Origin: JAFECT01 sp963838235
GTDB lineage: Bacteria; Pseudomonadota; Alphaproteobacteria; Caulobacterales; Caulobacteraceae
Direction: 5' to 3'
DNA length: 64,000 nucleotides
NCBI GenBank assembly: GCA_963838235.1
Contig: CAWIQJ010000005.1
Location: forward strand, 1,580,419 to 1,644,418
Each line of letters begins with the position of its first letter. The first letter of the stretch is position 1. Below, piece after piece: positions 35,303 to 45,028 of the stretch. The notes under the pieces were generated by a model. The model saw only the letters and a list, made by a program, of their open reading frames with translations. It had not been told where the DNA came from and made no database searches. A program made the translations under genes and the position numbers.

Positions 35303-36432
35303 ATGGTCGATCAAAGCGTCCGCAGTCTGCTCGCCCTGCAAAGCTCGGCTTCCACCGCGCGGGTGCTCAACCTGCTGTCCATCGCCAAGAAGCACGCCGG
35401 CAACCCGGAGCACGCGGCCAAACCGTTCTTCCAGCACGCGCGGTTGAACCACGCGATCATCGTCAAGCACAGGCTGCGGGCGAACGAACACGACCTGTTT
35501 CCCAGCTTCCGCCAGAGCGCCACCAAGGTGCTGCTGCCATCGACCGAGGCGATCTGCGCTACGGCGGCGGCTATGTCTTCGTGGGTCAGAAGGACTACGG
35601 CGCTACCTTGAGCAATGTGTTCGGCGGCGCGGTCAGTCCCGGCGAGGCCGATTGGCGGATGCTCGATGCCATCGACAATATCCCCTCGCTCGATCCGTTC
35701 CTCCTGCGCGAACAGCTTCGACGCCACGGTCTGGAGCCCGCGCGCTGTTACTTCGAGATTTCCGACGCCGACCTCGAACGCATGTCCTCGTTCGTGCAGA
35801 AGGAGGTGCTTGAGCTGGTCAACCTGTCGTTCGGCGGCAAGGCCGGCGTCGGCGGCCACGTCAGCAAGCTCGCCAAGAAACTTCTATCGGACTCGATCGA
35901 CGAGGAAATGGAGCCCTTGCGTCTGACGCTGCGGCTGGAGGCGGCGGAGTACCTGGAAGGCGTGTTCTGTTGGAAAGGTTTTCTTTATTACAAATGGTCG
36001 TTCATGGACCTGCTGCCGATGGTCTCCGAGGTCGCGAACCAGATCCGCGCGATCGTTCCTCGCGGACCAGCTGATGCTATGACCCGCACCTATCTGAAGG
36101 AAGCACGCCCACGGCTGCATGCACTGATCGTCGCCGCCTTGAAAGGCGTGAAGAAGTCGCTGGCGATCTACGACGCAGCCTACGCCGACCTGACGCAACG
36201 TGCTGACCCCGTCGCCTTCCGCGAATTTCTACTCTCGGCGCCGCCCCTGTTTAAAGATCTTGGCGATCGCCTGGGCGCCGTGCGCCACGTCGTAAGCTTC
36301 TGCAACTTCCGCTTGGGCCGTACTGGAAGTTCGATCACCTACGAAGAATTATCGGACATGTTTCAGGACTTCGAAGAGTGCCTGAATTTCGTCCAGCGCG
36401 ACCTGGCGCGCGCCGCCGAACGCGCGGCTTAA
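35303..36432 (+). CDS. hypothetical protein (about 376 aa), one frameshift
   Basis: The reading frame runs from ATG 35303 (AGGAG upstream), changes near 35,540 by a single-base indel, and continues to 36432. The joined protein starts MVDQSVRSLLALQSSASTARVLN, passes GDLRYGGGYVFVGQKDYG at the junction and ends helical. There is no signal peptide. A hydrophobic WKGFLYYKWSFMDLLPM patch lies in the middle but is not a clear membrane segment. I do not recognise the family. The frameshift is probably a sequencing error because both sides read well. Confidence 0.6.
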
Positions 36433-36570
36433 GCGGAACGCGCGGCCTCGCGGATCGCGCTCAAGTTACACTCCGCGTCTCTCTACGTTCTGCGTCCGGG
36501 CGCTGCTGCAGCGCTGCAACTCGACGGCTGGGATTATCCCAACCACCTTAAGGGCTGCGTCAGAAATGGG

Positions 36571-37341
36571 TCAAGCGCCCTCGCCCTGGGCGGCTTCATC
36601 GCCCTGCTTCGACGGCGGCCCTTTGAGCACCCACTCGATCGCGACAGCTGCGAGCGCGCCGGCCAACGGGCCTGCGACATAGATCCAGGTGCGATTGAGA
36701 TCACCGCGCACCAGATCGGACGCCATCGAACGGAATGGATTCATCGAGGCGCCGGACACGCTCACCGCCCACAATCCCGCGACCGCCACGTAGCCACCGA
36801 CCGCGAGCGCCGCGTTGGCACCGACCATGCGCGCGCCTGAGGCCGAACCCAGGATCGTCGCCACCATGCCGGCCGTCAGTACGGCTTCCATCAGCACGGC
36901 GCGGAGATCGTCCAGTCCTCGCATGGGCATCGTCGCGCCCAGGTTCGCCACCGGGCCCAGCATTCCGCGCAGGAAGAGCACTGCGAGCAGCGCCCCTGCG
37001 AACTGGGCCGCCAAATAGCCGGTCGTGCGTTTCCACGGAAAATTCCGGCGCAGGGCGAACGCAAGGGTGACGGCCGGATTTAGATGCGCCCCGGACACAT
37101 CTCCGAGCATATAGATCACTGCCATGACCGACAGGCCGCGGGCAGCCATCACGCCATCCAGCGTGATCTTTTCGGGGCTGATATGGGCGGTCATGGCGCC
37201 GCCCGCAGCGACCAGCACTGTCAGATATGTGCCCCATGCCTCTGCGAACAAACGCCGACCCTCCAGCGAGGGATCGTTGAATCGCCGCAGCGAGGGGGCG
37301 GCATCGCTTCTTTCCGATGAGTTGCTCGGCTCACGGACCAT
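36571..37341 (-). CDS. aquaporin/MIP family channel
   Basis: This inner-membrane channel of about 256 residues has six hydrophobic segments and the two half-helix motifs of the MIP family: NPA in SGAHLNPAVTLAF, and NPF in place of the second NPA in SGASMNPFRSMASDL. The changed second motif and small neighbours suggest a solute channel such as a glycerol, metalloid or ammonia type rather than a strict water channel. ATG 37341 is used; a TTG at 37377 is in frame. The C-terminal tail is short and charged. Confidence 0.85.
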   Translation of the reverse strand: MVREPSNSSERSDAAPSLRRFNDPSLEGRRLFAEAWGTYLTVLVAAGGAMTAHISPEKITLDGVMAARGLSVMAVIYMLGDVSGAHLNPAVTLAFALRRNFPWKRTTGYLAAQFAGALLAVLFLRGMLGPVANLGATMPMRGLDDLRAVLMEAVLTAGMVATILGSASGARMVGANAALAVGGYVAVAGLWAVSVSGASMNPFRSMASDLVRGDLNRTWIYVAGPLAGALAAVAIEWVLKGPPSKQGDEAAQGEGA

Positions 37342-37431
37342 TCCGGCCAAACGCGCGGCGCCGGTGGAGGTTCGCAAGTCCGGCCGCCGGGCGCCAATGA
37401 GGGCGTACCGGCAACGCTGGCTCGCTCAGGC

Positions 37432-37728
37432 TCAGTGATGCGCTTTGTGGCGGCGCGTCTCCCAACCCTTCTTCGCGGCCGCGGACCGGCTCGATGAGGA
37501 CTGGCTCTTGCCGCCCTTGTGGCCGCCCTTGTTCGACGAGGCGTGCAACTCCGTCTTGCCGCGGCCGGAACCGGATTTCTTGCCGCCGCCGCTCTCTTTG
37601 TTGACGGTGGCCCAGGCGCGCCGTTCGGCCTCGCCGTGGCCGACGCCGCGATGCTCATAGCCTTTCTCAATGTGCTCGGCCTTGCGCTTTTGCTTGCCGG
37701 TATAGCTGCTCTTGTCGCCCTGGGGCAT
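37432..37728 (-). CDS. small basic KGG-type protein (98 aa)
   Basis: A very hydrophilic, lysine/glycine/serine-rich protein: MPQGDKSSYTGKQKRKAEHI at the start, EAERRAWATVNKESGGG in the middle, and an AAKKGWETRRHK end resembling the nucleic-acid-associated KGWETRR motif. Proteins of this shape are often annotated as plasmid stabilisation or stress-related KGG proteins, without proof. GAGGAGG precedes ATG 37728. Probably cytosolic and induced by stress, by analogy only. Confidence 0.72.
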   Translation of the reverse strand: MPQGDKSSYTGKQKRKAEHIEKGYEHRGVGHGEAERRAWATVNKESGGGKKSGSGRGKTELHASSNKGGHKGGKSQSSSSRSAAAKKGWETRRHKAHH

Positions 37729-37797
37729 GGCGAACCTCCTCTACTGACGAGGTTGCAACGCACGGAATCGGCGGCGGTTTCAGAACCATAACGGTCT

Positions 37798-38325
37798 TTA
37801 GGCGATCTTCGACGTCTTGCGGACCAGAGCGACCGCGGTGTCGCCATCACGGACGTGGAGAAGCTTCACCTTCTTGCCGTCGAGCTTGGCCTTCTGCTTC
37901 CAGAAAGCGCCCAGCCGGTCGATGAACTTGCTGGGCAGATCGTCGGGCGACCGGACGTCGGCATAGAGGTGCGATAGGGTCGAGATCGCCAGCACGCGGT
38001 CGTTGCGCTCGACCCGGTTGTGCTCGTGCTCCTCGATTTCCAGGACCGCAATCAAGCGAATCTCGACCAGCGAGCCTGGCGGGTTGGACTCGTCGGCCAG
38101 GATCATGACGTCGAGCGGATCGCCGTCGTCGCACAAGGTCGACGGGATGAAGCCGTAGTCGAGCGGAAAGCTCAGACCCTCCGGTAACAGGCTGTTCGCC
38201 CGGAAAAGGCGCAGATCGGCGTCGTAGTCGAACTTGGTGCGGCAGCCCTTCGAGGTTTCCACGATGGCGCAGCATACCCGGGACTTGGCGTCGAGCGCAT
38301 GGTTAAGCTTGCCGAGATCGCGCAC
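37798..38325 (-). CDS. ppa: inorganic pyrophosphatase
   Basis: A family I soluble pyrophosphatase of 175 residues. It has AIVETSKGCRTKFDYD, the LLPEGLSFPLDYGFIPST strand, and the metal-binding aspartates DDGDPLDVMIL (about 75-85), as in the ExxxKxExD/DxDPxD family pattern. GTG 38325 is chosen because GGAGG lies 5 bases before it and the resulting MRDLGKLNHAL start fits relatives; a longer frame starts at 38364. It removes pyrophosphate made by adenylate-forming enzymes such as those nearby. Confidence 0.82.
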   Translation of the reverse strand: MRDLGKLNHALDAKSRVCCAIVETSKGCRTKFDYDADLRLFRANSLLPEGLSFPLDYGFIPSTLCDDGDPLDVMILADESNPPGSLVEIRLIAVLEIEEHEHNRVERNDRVLAISTLSHLYADVRSPDDLPSKFIDRLGAFWKQKAKLDGKKVKLLHVRDGDTAVALVRKTSKIA

Positions 38326-38399
38326 GTCGTCCTCCACGAGAACCTTGGCAGGCGAACGGACCACGCTGCCGCCGGTTCCGTTTGCACAAGGACGAACGT

Positions 38400-40103
38400 T
38401 CAGCGCATCGCCGCCGCCCGTATCGCGCTCAGCGTCGAGGAGGGCGTGATCCCGTCGGGGTCGAACTTCACGTGCACGATCGACGGTAGGCCGCTTGCGC
38501 GCGCCGCGTCGAACGCGGCGGGGAAGTCCTCGGTCCGCTCCACCGTAGCGCCATGCCCCCGAAGGCGCGCGCGTAGGCGGCGAAGTCGGGGTTCTTCAGG
38601 GTCGTGCCCGACACCCGGCCCGGATAGGCCCGCTCCTGATGCATGCGGATGGTGCCGTAGACGCCGTTGTCGAAGACCAGCACTACGATCGGCAGGCCGT
38701 ACTGGACCGCGGTTGCAAACTCCTGGCCGTTCATGAGGAAGTCGCCGTCGCCGTTGATCGAGACCACGGTGCGCGACCGGTCGATGGCCTGCATAGCTAC
38801 GGCCGCGGGCACGCCGTAGCCCATCGACGCGGAAGTCGAAGCCAGGTGCGTCCCGAAACTGCGGAAGCGGTAGAACCGGTGGATCCACGCCGCGAAATTG
38901 CCCGAACCGTTGCAGATCACCGTGTCCATCGGCAGGGTCTCACGCAGCCAGACCATGATCTCGCCGAGATTCACCTCGCCGGGCTGCGGCGTCGCGCGTC
39001 CCGTCCAGGCCAGGTGGTCGGCGTGAGCGTCGCGCGTGTGCTCGCGCCACGCGATCTGCGCCGGCGGCTCCATCGCATCGAGCGCGGCGCAGAACGCGCG
39101 CGGCGTCGCGTGGATTGCGAGGTCGACTGGGAACACGCGCCCCAGCTCCTCGGCGCTCGGATGCACATGCACCAGCTTAGGATGCACCGCCCCCGGCTCC
39201 GCGTTCGCGGTGGCGAACAGGCCGTAGCCCTGGGAGGTGATCTCGCTGATCCGCGTGCCGATGGCGACGACGAGGTCGCAGTCCTTCACCCGCGCGGCCA
39301 GCTTGGGATTGGGCGCCAGGCCCAGATCGCCGCCGTAGTGCGGGTCGAGCGCGTCGAACAGCGGCCCGCGGCGATAACTGGTCATCACCGGAACGTCGAA
39401 CCGCGCGGCGAAGCGGTGGATCGCGGCGCGCGACGCCTCGTCCCAGCGCGACCCGCCGATCAGGATTATCGGCCGCTCGGCCTGCACCAGCATCGCCTGG
39501 AGGCGCGCCATATCGCAGGCCGCGGGCGTGGTTTCCGCAGCCGGCGCCACGGCGTGGTCGGCGCTCTTCACCGGCTCGGTCAGCACATTCTTCGGCAGCG
39601 CCAGCACCACCGGCCCCGGACGCCCCGATGCGGCGGTCGCGAACGCGCGGTCGACGTATTCACCGGTGCGACCCGCCTCGTCGAGCTCGGCGGCCCACTT
39701 GGTCATGGAGCCGAACACCCGGACGTAGTCCATCTCCTGGAACGACTCGCGGCCGCGCACGGCTTGGTCGACCTGGCCCACGAACAGGATCAAGGGCGTG
39801 GAGTTCCTGCTGCGCCACGTGCACGCCCGCCGACGCATTGGTCGCGCCCGGTCCTCGGGTGACGAAACAGACGCCGGGTTTGCCGGTCGCCTTGCCGTAA
39901 GCCTCAGCCATCATGGCCGCTCCGCCCTCCTGGCGACAGACGATCACCTCGATGGCGGCGTCGTGCAGCGCGTCGAGCACGGCGAGATAGCTCTCGCCCG
40001 GAACGCAGAATACGTGGGTCACCGCGTGCGCGATCAGCCGGTCGACCAGCACCTGGGCCGAGGTGCGCGTCTGGGCACGCACAAAGGAGCCGTCCGCGCT
40101 CAT
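38400..40103 (-). CDS. thiamine-pyrophosphate-binding (acetolactate synthase-like) enzyme, two frameshifts
   Basis: The protein (567 residues) has the three-domain ThDP layout: N-terminal PYR domain (FCVPGESYLAVLDAL, RQEGGAAMMAEAYG with catalytic Glu, near 50), central domain, and C-terminal PP domain (SMGYGVPAAVAM and the ThDP motif GDGDFLMNG, about 430-438). A surplus base near 39,807 and a missing base near 38,550 shift and restore the frame. Likely a carboligase or decarboxylase on 2-keto acids; acetolactate synthase-like but not clearly ilvB. Its start overlaps the stop of the acyltransferase-like gene (ATGA), forming an operon. Confidence 0.8.
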
Positions 40104-40993
40104 GCCCCGAACACCACCGCTTCAGTGAAGGCCAGATCGTTCAGACGCGGCGCAACCGGCCCGCGGAAATAGCGCGGCGCCTTGCCTCGGAAATAGAGTC
40201 CCGCGAGCCCCCACAGCGGCCCGTTGGCGTCGAGGATCACCGCGCCGGCGCCCTGTTTCATCAGGCCGCGCCCCAGGGGCCCCGCGCAACGCACGAAGGC
40301 GTCGGTGTCGCGGCAATAGATGAGCTGCATGACCGGCAGCGGGGAATAGAGGATGCGGCGTGGGACGAGCACGAACGGCTCGGGTCCGTCCGGCGTCTCG
40401 CACACCAGGACAATGCAATCGTCCTCGGCGTGGCGCTGCAGCAGCTCCGCCTCGTCGAGCAGCCGGTGGCGCGCATCGGCGGCGTTGAACGGGCGCACGC
40501 GCCAATCGCGGCCGGGGCTGCAGAGCGCCGCCAGCGCCACGAACTGGCCGTCGCTGTAACGGACGTAGTCGCGCGCCGCCAGGATCGGGCGGGTGTGTTC
40601 GGCCGGCGAGGTGTTCACATAGGTGACATGCTTCAGCTTCATCGCCGCCGAGGTCAACATGGGCGCGAAGCTGCGGAATTCGGGATCGACGTACCAGCTC
40701 GAGACGTTGCAACGCACGCCGCCGTCCCGCTCGCTGAAGATCAAGAGCACGACACCGACCGCCTTGCCGTCGCTCTCCAGCATATAGCCGAAGCGCGGAT
40801 GGTCGGCCGGCACGTCGCGCACGCGCATGCGCTCGAGCCCGCGCGTCCAGTAGTCGCGCGTCCGCGCGGGGAAGCCCACGGTCAGGAGGGCGGCCACCGC
40901 GTCCAGGTCGGTCTCCGCGATCTGGCGGCAGCGCACGCGGGCGGGCGCGTTAACCGGACCGGATTTCGTCCTGATTTTGGGCGCGGTCTTCAT
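40100..40993 (-). CDS. GNAT-like acyltransferase, uncharacterised
   Basis: The 297-residue protein starts CRQIAETDLDAVAALLTVGF, the first strand-helix unit of a GNAT fold, and has a GYMLESDGKAVGVVLLIFSE central strand pair where acyl-CoA binds in true GNATs. The second half may be a duplicated, degenerate copy. No exact family is recognised. It overlaps the TPP gene and is divergent from the ACP at 41103, so it probably belongs to the ACP/ligase/SDR set. ATG 40993 is used; a further ATG at 41011 lacks support. Confidence 0.6.
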   Translation of the reverse strand: MKTAPKIRTKSGPVNAPARVRCRQIAETDLDAVAALLTVGFPARTRDYWTRGLERMRVRDVPADHPRFGYMLESDGKAVGVVLLIFSERDGGVRCNVSSWYVDPEFRSFAPMLTSAAMKLKHVTYVNTSPAEHTRPILAARDYVRYSDGQFVALAALCSPGRDWRVRPFNAADARHRLLDEAELLQRHAEDDCIVLVCETPDGPEPFVLVPRRILYSPLPVMQLIYCRDTDAFVRCAGPLGRGLMKQGAGAVILDANGPLWGLAGLYFRGKAPRYFRGPVAPRLNDLAFTEAVVFGA

Positions 40994-41102
40994 GAGGCGC
41001 GATCGGTGCAAGACTCGTGCGCGTCACATTCCGGCACGCGAATTCTGGCCCGGTCCCTGCAACGCCGAGGCGAAACGAGACGTACAGTCGCGAGGGGTAA
41101 CC

Positions 41103-41345
41103 ATGTCGAGCCGAGACAAGATCTTCACCATCGTCCAGGAGGTGGCGGAGCAGCAGGACCGCCCGGTCCAGGCGCTGAACGACAACCTGGTGCTCTTGGA
41201 GTCGGGCCTCAACTCCCTGTGCTTCGCCATCATCGTGGCGCGGCTCGAAGACGAGCTGGGCTACGATCCGTTCACCGCATCGGAGGACGTCTATTTCCCC
41301 GTCACCCTCGGCGATTTCGTCGAGTTCTACGACCAGGCGGCCTGA
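41103..41345 (+). CDS. acyl carrier protein
   Basis: An 80-residue ACP-like protein of four helices. The phosphopantetheine site is in LLESGLNSLCFAIIV, with the serine of GLNSL in the place of the DSL serine (about residue 39). A conserved acidic surface follows (ARLEDELGYDP). GAGGGG lies before ATG 41103. It precedes the ligase by 5 bases and thus is the likely carrier partner of that enzyme, so substrates would be loaded as acyl-ACP. Confidence 0.85.
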   Translation: MSSRDKIFTIVQEVAEQQDRPVQALNDNLVLLESGLNSLCFAIIVARLEDELGYDPFTASEDVYFPVTLGDFVEFYDQAA

Positions 41346-41349
41346 GCCT

Positions 41350-42717
41350 ATGGCCTTGTCGGACAAGGGTTTCCTGCGCGCGCATATGGCCGCGGCGTTG
41401 AGGGGCGGAGAACAACCCGCGCTCTTCGCGCACGACCGCGTCGTCCCCCTGTCCAGCATCCTTAACGGCGTCAGTATCGCCGCCGATCCCGCGTCGCTCG
41501 CCGGCTGTTCGGTGCTGGTCCGCACGCGTGACCAACTTGCCGCCGCCCTCGCCTTCATCGACCTTGACGGGTCCGCGCGCCGGATGGTCCTCTGCCCGCC
41601 CGATTTCGACCTGGCGCATCTTAACCACGTCGTTGAACACGCCGGCGTCAATCTCGTCGTGTCCGACGATGAAACACTGGCCGCGCCGGGTGTGCCGTTC
41701 GCGCCCATCGGGGCGCCGCGCCAGACCGCCTTCCGCGACGCGCGCTGCGCGACGGAATGGGTGATGTTCACCTCTGGAACCACCGGCCCGCCCAAGATGG
41801 TCGCGCACACCCTGTCCGGCCTGACCGGCGCCATCCGCCCGCGCACGGACGATGCGCCGGTGGTCTGGGGCACCTTCTACGACATTCGCCGCTACGGCGG
41901 CCTGCAGATCCTGCTGCGGGCGCTGACAGGCGGCGCATCCATGATCCTTTCCCGGGCGGGGGAAGCGCCGGCCGAAGCCCTCTCTCGGCTGGCGCAGTAC
42001 GGGGTGACCCATCTGTCGGGCACCCCATCGCATTGGCGGCGAGCGCTGATCTGCCCTGCGCTCGCCGCCATTTCGCCCCGCTATGTGCGCCTGTCCGGCG
42101 AGATCGCCGACCAGGCGGTGCTCGACAGCCTGCAGGCCGCCTTCCCTGACGCTTCCGTGGGCCACGCCTACGCTTCCACCGAAGCCGGCGTCGGCTTCGA
42201 AGTCGCCGATGGCCGCGAAGGCTTTCCCGCGAGCTACGTCGGCGCACCTGTGGGCGATGTCGAAATGCGTGTCATCGACGGCGCCCTGCAGCTCCGCTCG
42301 CACCGCACTGCGAACCGCTACCTCGGCGGCGGCGCGGTCGCAAACGCGGACGGCTTCGTCGACACGGGCGACATGGTCGAACAACGCGGCGACCGCTGGT
42401 TCTTCGTGGGCCGCAGGGGCGGCGTCATCAACGTGGGGGGCCTGAAGGTCCATCCCGAAGAGATCGAAGCGGTTATCAACCGCCAGCCGGGCGTGCGCCT
42501 GTCGCGGGTCGCGGGCCGGCGCAACCCCATCACCGGCGCGGTGGTCACCGCCGACATCGTGCTCGAGGACGAAGACGCGCCCGCCGAGACCGTGAAAGCC
42601 TCCGCCCTCGCCGCCTGCCGCCGCGAACTCGCCCCTTACAAGACGCCCGCGGTCATCCGCGTGGTCCCCACGCTGGCGATGACCGCGGCGGGAAAGCTGA
42701 TGCGCGCAAATGGCTGA
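41350..42717 (+). CDS. adenylate-forming acyl ligase
   Basis: A 455-residue ANL-superfamily ligase. It carries the P-loop FTSGTTGPPKMVAHTLSG (about 139-156), ASTEAGVGF, DTGDMV and the C-terminal hinge and catalytic lysine region AAGKLMRANG. It is shorter than typical acyl-CoA ligases and resembles ligases that load carrier proteins. With an ACP 5 bases upstream and an SDR overlapping its end, it probably activates an acid and transfers it to the ACP. The substrate cannot be predicted. Confidence 0.86.
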   Translation: MALSDKGFLRAHMAAALRGGEQPALFAHDRVVPLSSILNGVSIAADPASLAGCSVLVRTRDQLAAALAFIDLDGSARRMVLCPPDFDLAHLNHVVEHAGVNLVVSDDETLAAPGVPFAPIGAPRQTAFRDARCATEWVMFTSGTTGPPKMVAHTLSGLTGAIRPRTDDAPVVWGTFYDIRRYGGLQILLRALTGGASMILSRAGEAPAEALSRLAQYGVTHLSGTPSHWRRALICPALAAISPRYVRLSGEIADQAVLDSLQAAFPDASVGHAYASTEAGVGFEVADGREGFPASYVGAPVGDVEMRVIDGALQLRSHRTANRYLGGGAVANADGFVDTGDMVEQRGDRWFFVGRRGGVINVGGLKVHPEEIEAVINRQPGVRLSRVAGRRNPITGAVVTADIVLEDEDAPAETVKASALAACRRELAPYKTPAVIRVVPTLAMTAAGKLMRANG

Positions 42718-43459
42718 ACCGAAACCCCGCAGCGTCATCGTGACCGGCGCCAGCCGCGGCGTGGGCCTGGGCGTCAGCGTCCGTCTCGCCGCCGCGGGCT
42801 ACCGCGTCGTCGGCGTCGCGCGCAAGGAAAGCGCGGCCCTGACCAAGGCAAGCAAGGCGGCGGACAAGGCCGGCAAAGGCGCGATCCATTTCGTTCCCTT
42901 CGACCTCTCCGACATCGACGGGATTCCCGAACTCGCGCGCGGATTGAAGACCGACTATGGCCCGATCTGGGGCCTGGTGAACAACGCCGGCCTCGGCACC
43001 GAAGGCGTGCTCGCCAACATGCACAACAGCCAGATCGAGCAGCTCATCCGGCTGAACACCGTCTCGCCGATCGTGCTGACCAAATACATCATCCGCTCCA
43101 TGCTGACCGAAGGCTGCGGCCGCATCGTCAACATGAGTTCGATCATAGCGTCGACCGGCTACAATGGTCTCAGCGTCTACGCCGCCACCAAGGCCTCCCT
43201 GGTCGGCTTCACCAAATCCCTCGCCCGCGAGGTCGGCCGCGTCGGCGTCACCGTCAACGCCGTCGCCCCAGGCTTCATGGACACCGAGATGACCGTCGGC
43301 CTCGACGACGCCGACCGCAACAAGATCGCCAAGCGCAGCGCGCTCCGCCGCCTGGCCGAGGTCGAGGACGTGGCGGCGATGGTGGAGTTCCTGCTCAGCG
43401 ACAGCGCCAGGAACGTCACCGGGACGGTGATGACGGTGGACGCCGGGAATACGGCTTAG
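42710..43459 (+). CDS. SDR family 3-oxoacyl-ACP reductase-like enzyme
   Basis: A 249-residue classical SDR: TGASRGVGLGVSV (about 12-24), NNAGLGTEGVL (about 90), Ser-Tyr-Lys catalytic set in MSSIIASTGYNGLSVYAATKASL (about 140-165), and a C-terminal TGTVMTVDAG as in FabG. Its ATG overlaps the ligase end by 8 bases, so translation is coupled. A ketoreductase acting on the ACP-bound product of the ligase is the natural reading, though FabG-like sequences have many substrates. Confidence 0.88.
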   Translation: MAEPKPRSVIVTGASRGVGLGVSVRLAAAGYRVVGVARKESAALTKASKAADKAGKGAIHFVPFDLSDIDGIPELARGLKTDYGPIWGLVNNAGLGTEGVLANMHNSQIEQLIRLNTVSPIVLTKYIIRSMLTEGCGRIVNMSSIIASTGYNGLSVYAATKASLVGFTKSLAREVGRVGVTVNAVAPGFMDTEMTVGLDDADRNKIAKRSALRRLAEVEDVAAMVEFLLSDSARNVTGTVMTVDAGNTA

Positions 43460-43595
43460 GCCAGCCCCTCATTTGGGCCCCAGAAACAGATCCAGGGCGA
43501 CGAACGATGAGGGATGTCGGCGGCTCGTTGCACAACGCTTGAATTCCCCGCCGGGCGCCTGTCATTTGGGACCCGGACGAGCGGAAGGACTCGCG

Positions 43596-44195
43596 ATGCC
43601 GGTCAACCCGAAGAACCCCAAGGTCGATAAGTTCCTGCGCCAGACCAAGACCTGGCGGGCGGAGTTCGAGGCCCTGCGGGCCATCATCCTGCCCTGCGGC
43701 GTCACCGAGGACTTCAAATGGGGCTGGCCCTGCTATGCCGTCGAGGGCGGCGGCAACGTCGTGTTGATCCACGGCTTCAAGACCTACTGCGCGCTCCTGT
43801 TCATGAAAGGCGCCCTGCTTCGGGACCCTAAGGGCATCCTGATCCAGCAGACCAAGAACGTGCAGTCCGCGCGCCAGATCCGCTTCAGCCGCGTCGCCGA
43901 AATAAACAAGCTCGCTACCGCGCTGAAGGGTTACGTCAAGAACGCCGTCGAAGTCGAGAAAGCCGGCCTGTCGGTGGTGAAGAAATCCACCGACGAATTC
44001 GAAACGCCGCAGGAGTGGCTCGACGCCATCGACAACAATCCCGATTTGAAAGAAGCGTTCGACGAGCTCACGCCTGGGCGGCAACGCGGCTACCTCCTCT
44101 ATTTCGCCGGCGCGAAACAGTCGAAAACTCGCCAGGATCGCATTGACAAGTCGGCCAGGCGCATTCGCGCGGGCAAGGGACTGTTGGACCGATGA
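43596..44195 (+). CDS. YdeI/OmpD-associated (DUF1801) family protein
   Basis: A 199-residue protein with the DUF1801 core (TWRAEFEALRAIILPCGVTEDFKWGWPCY, then VLIHGFKTYCALLFMKGALL) and the C-terminal OmdA-type tail ELTPGRQRGYLLYFAGAKQSKTR, with R-I and K-G-L ending. Function is unknown; homologues are called bacteriocin-protection or YdeI. GGAAGGA precedes ATG 43596 by 8 bases. The stop overlaps the next start (ATGA). Confidence 0.85.
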   Translation: MPVNPKNPKVDKFLRQTKTWRAEFEALRAIILPCGVTEDFKWGWPCYAVEGGGNVVLIHGFKTYCALLFMKGALLRDPKGILIQQTKNVQSARQIRFSRVAEINKLATALKGYVKNAVEVEKAGLSVVKKSTDEFETPQEWLDAIDNNPDLKEAFDELTPGRQRGYLLYFAGAKQSKTRQDRIDKSARRIRAGKGLLDR

Positions 44196-45028
44196 TGCGC
44201 CCGCTCTTCGCCATTCTCGCCGTCGCGCTGTTCGCTGCCACCGCCTCTGCGCAGTCGCCGCCCAGCGGTGGCAAACCCATCGTCATCGGCCAATCCTACC
44301 TGATGCACTCCGCGGTGCTGAACGCCGACCGGCGGGTGAACGTCTACCTGCCGCAGGACTACGGCGATCCCAAGCGCAGCTTCCCGGTGCTCTATCTGCT
44401 CGATGGCGGCGAGAACGAGGACTTCCACCACATCACCGGCTTGGTCGCCGTCGACGGCGCCTATGGCGCGTATCAGGAGATGATCGTGGTCGGCATTGAG
44501 ACGCCGGACCGGCATCACGACCTGACCTCGCCGTCGGCCGATCCCGCCGACCACAAGCTGGTCCCCACCGGCGGCGGCGCGCCGGCGTTTCGGCGCTATC
44601 TGGTCGAAGACCTGAAGCCGTGGATTGCGGCGCACTTCCGCACCGACGGCCACGGCGCCTTGATCGGCGAGTCGCTCGCGGGCCTGTTCGTGCTGGAGAC
44701 CTTCCTGCAGGCGCCGCAGGACTTCGACGACTACATTTCGGTCAGTCCGAGCCTGTGGTGGAACAAACAGACGCTCAGCCTGGAAGCCGAGACCGACCTG
44801 CGCAAGGGCGGCTTTGCGGACAAGCGCCTTTGGCTCGCCATGGAGGACGAAGGACCCGCGTTGCAGGCGCCCGTCGATCGCGTCGTCGCGGCGCTGAAGG
44901 CGGTGAACGCGCCGGGACTCGGTTGGACCTACGACCCACGGCCGACCGAACGGCACGACACGATCTACGACCCGGTGGCGATCTCGGCGCTCAGAGCGTT
45001 CTATGCGGTGAAGAAAGCCGCGCTCTAG
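44192..45028 (+). CDS. exported alpha/beta hydrolase (esterase D-like)
   Basis: The 278-residue protein has a signal peptide (MMRPLFAILAVALFAATASA, cleavage after SA-Q) and a hydrolase fold of the ferric-enterobactin-esterase/esterase D type: YLPQDYGDPKRSFPVLYLLDGG, the nucleophile elbow GESLAGL (Ser near 165) and HDTIY near the end for the catalytic His. Periplasmic location. It overlaps the DUF1801 gene and its end overlaps the TolC-like gene by 4 bases tail to tail. Esters of siderophores or polysaccharides are possible substrates. Confidence 0.85.
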   Translation: MMRPLFAILAVALFAATASAQSPPSGGKPIVIGQSYLMHSAVLNADRRVNVYLPQDYGDPKRSFPVLYLLDGGENEDFHHITGLVAVDGAYGAYQEMIVVGIETPDRHHDLTSPSADPADHKLVPTGGGAPAFRRYLVEDLKPWIAAHFRTDGHGALIGESLAGLFVLETFLQAPQDFDDYISVSPSLWWNKQTLSLEAETDLRKGGFADKRLWLAMEDEGPALQAPVDRVVAALKAVNAPGLGWTYDPRPTERHDTIYDPVAISALRAFYAVKKAAL

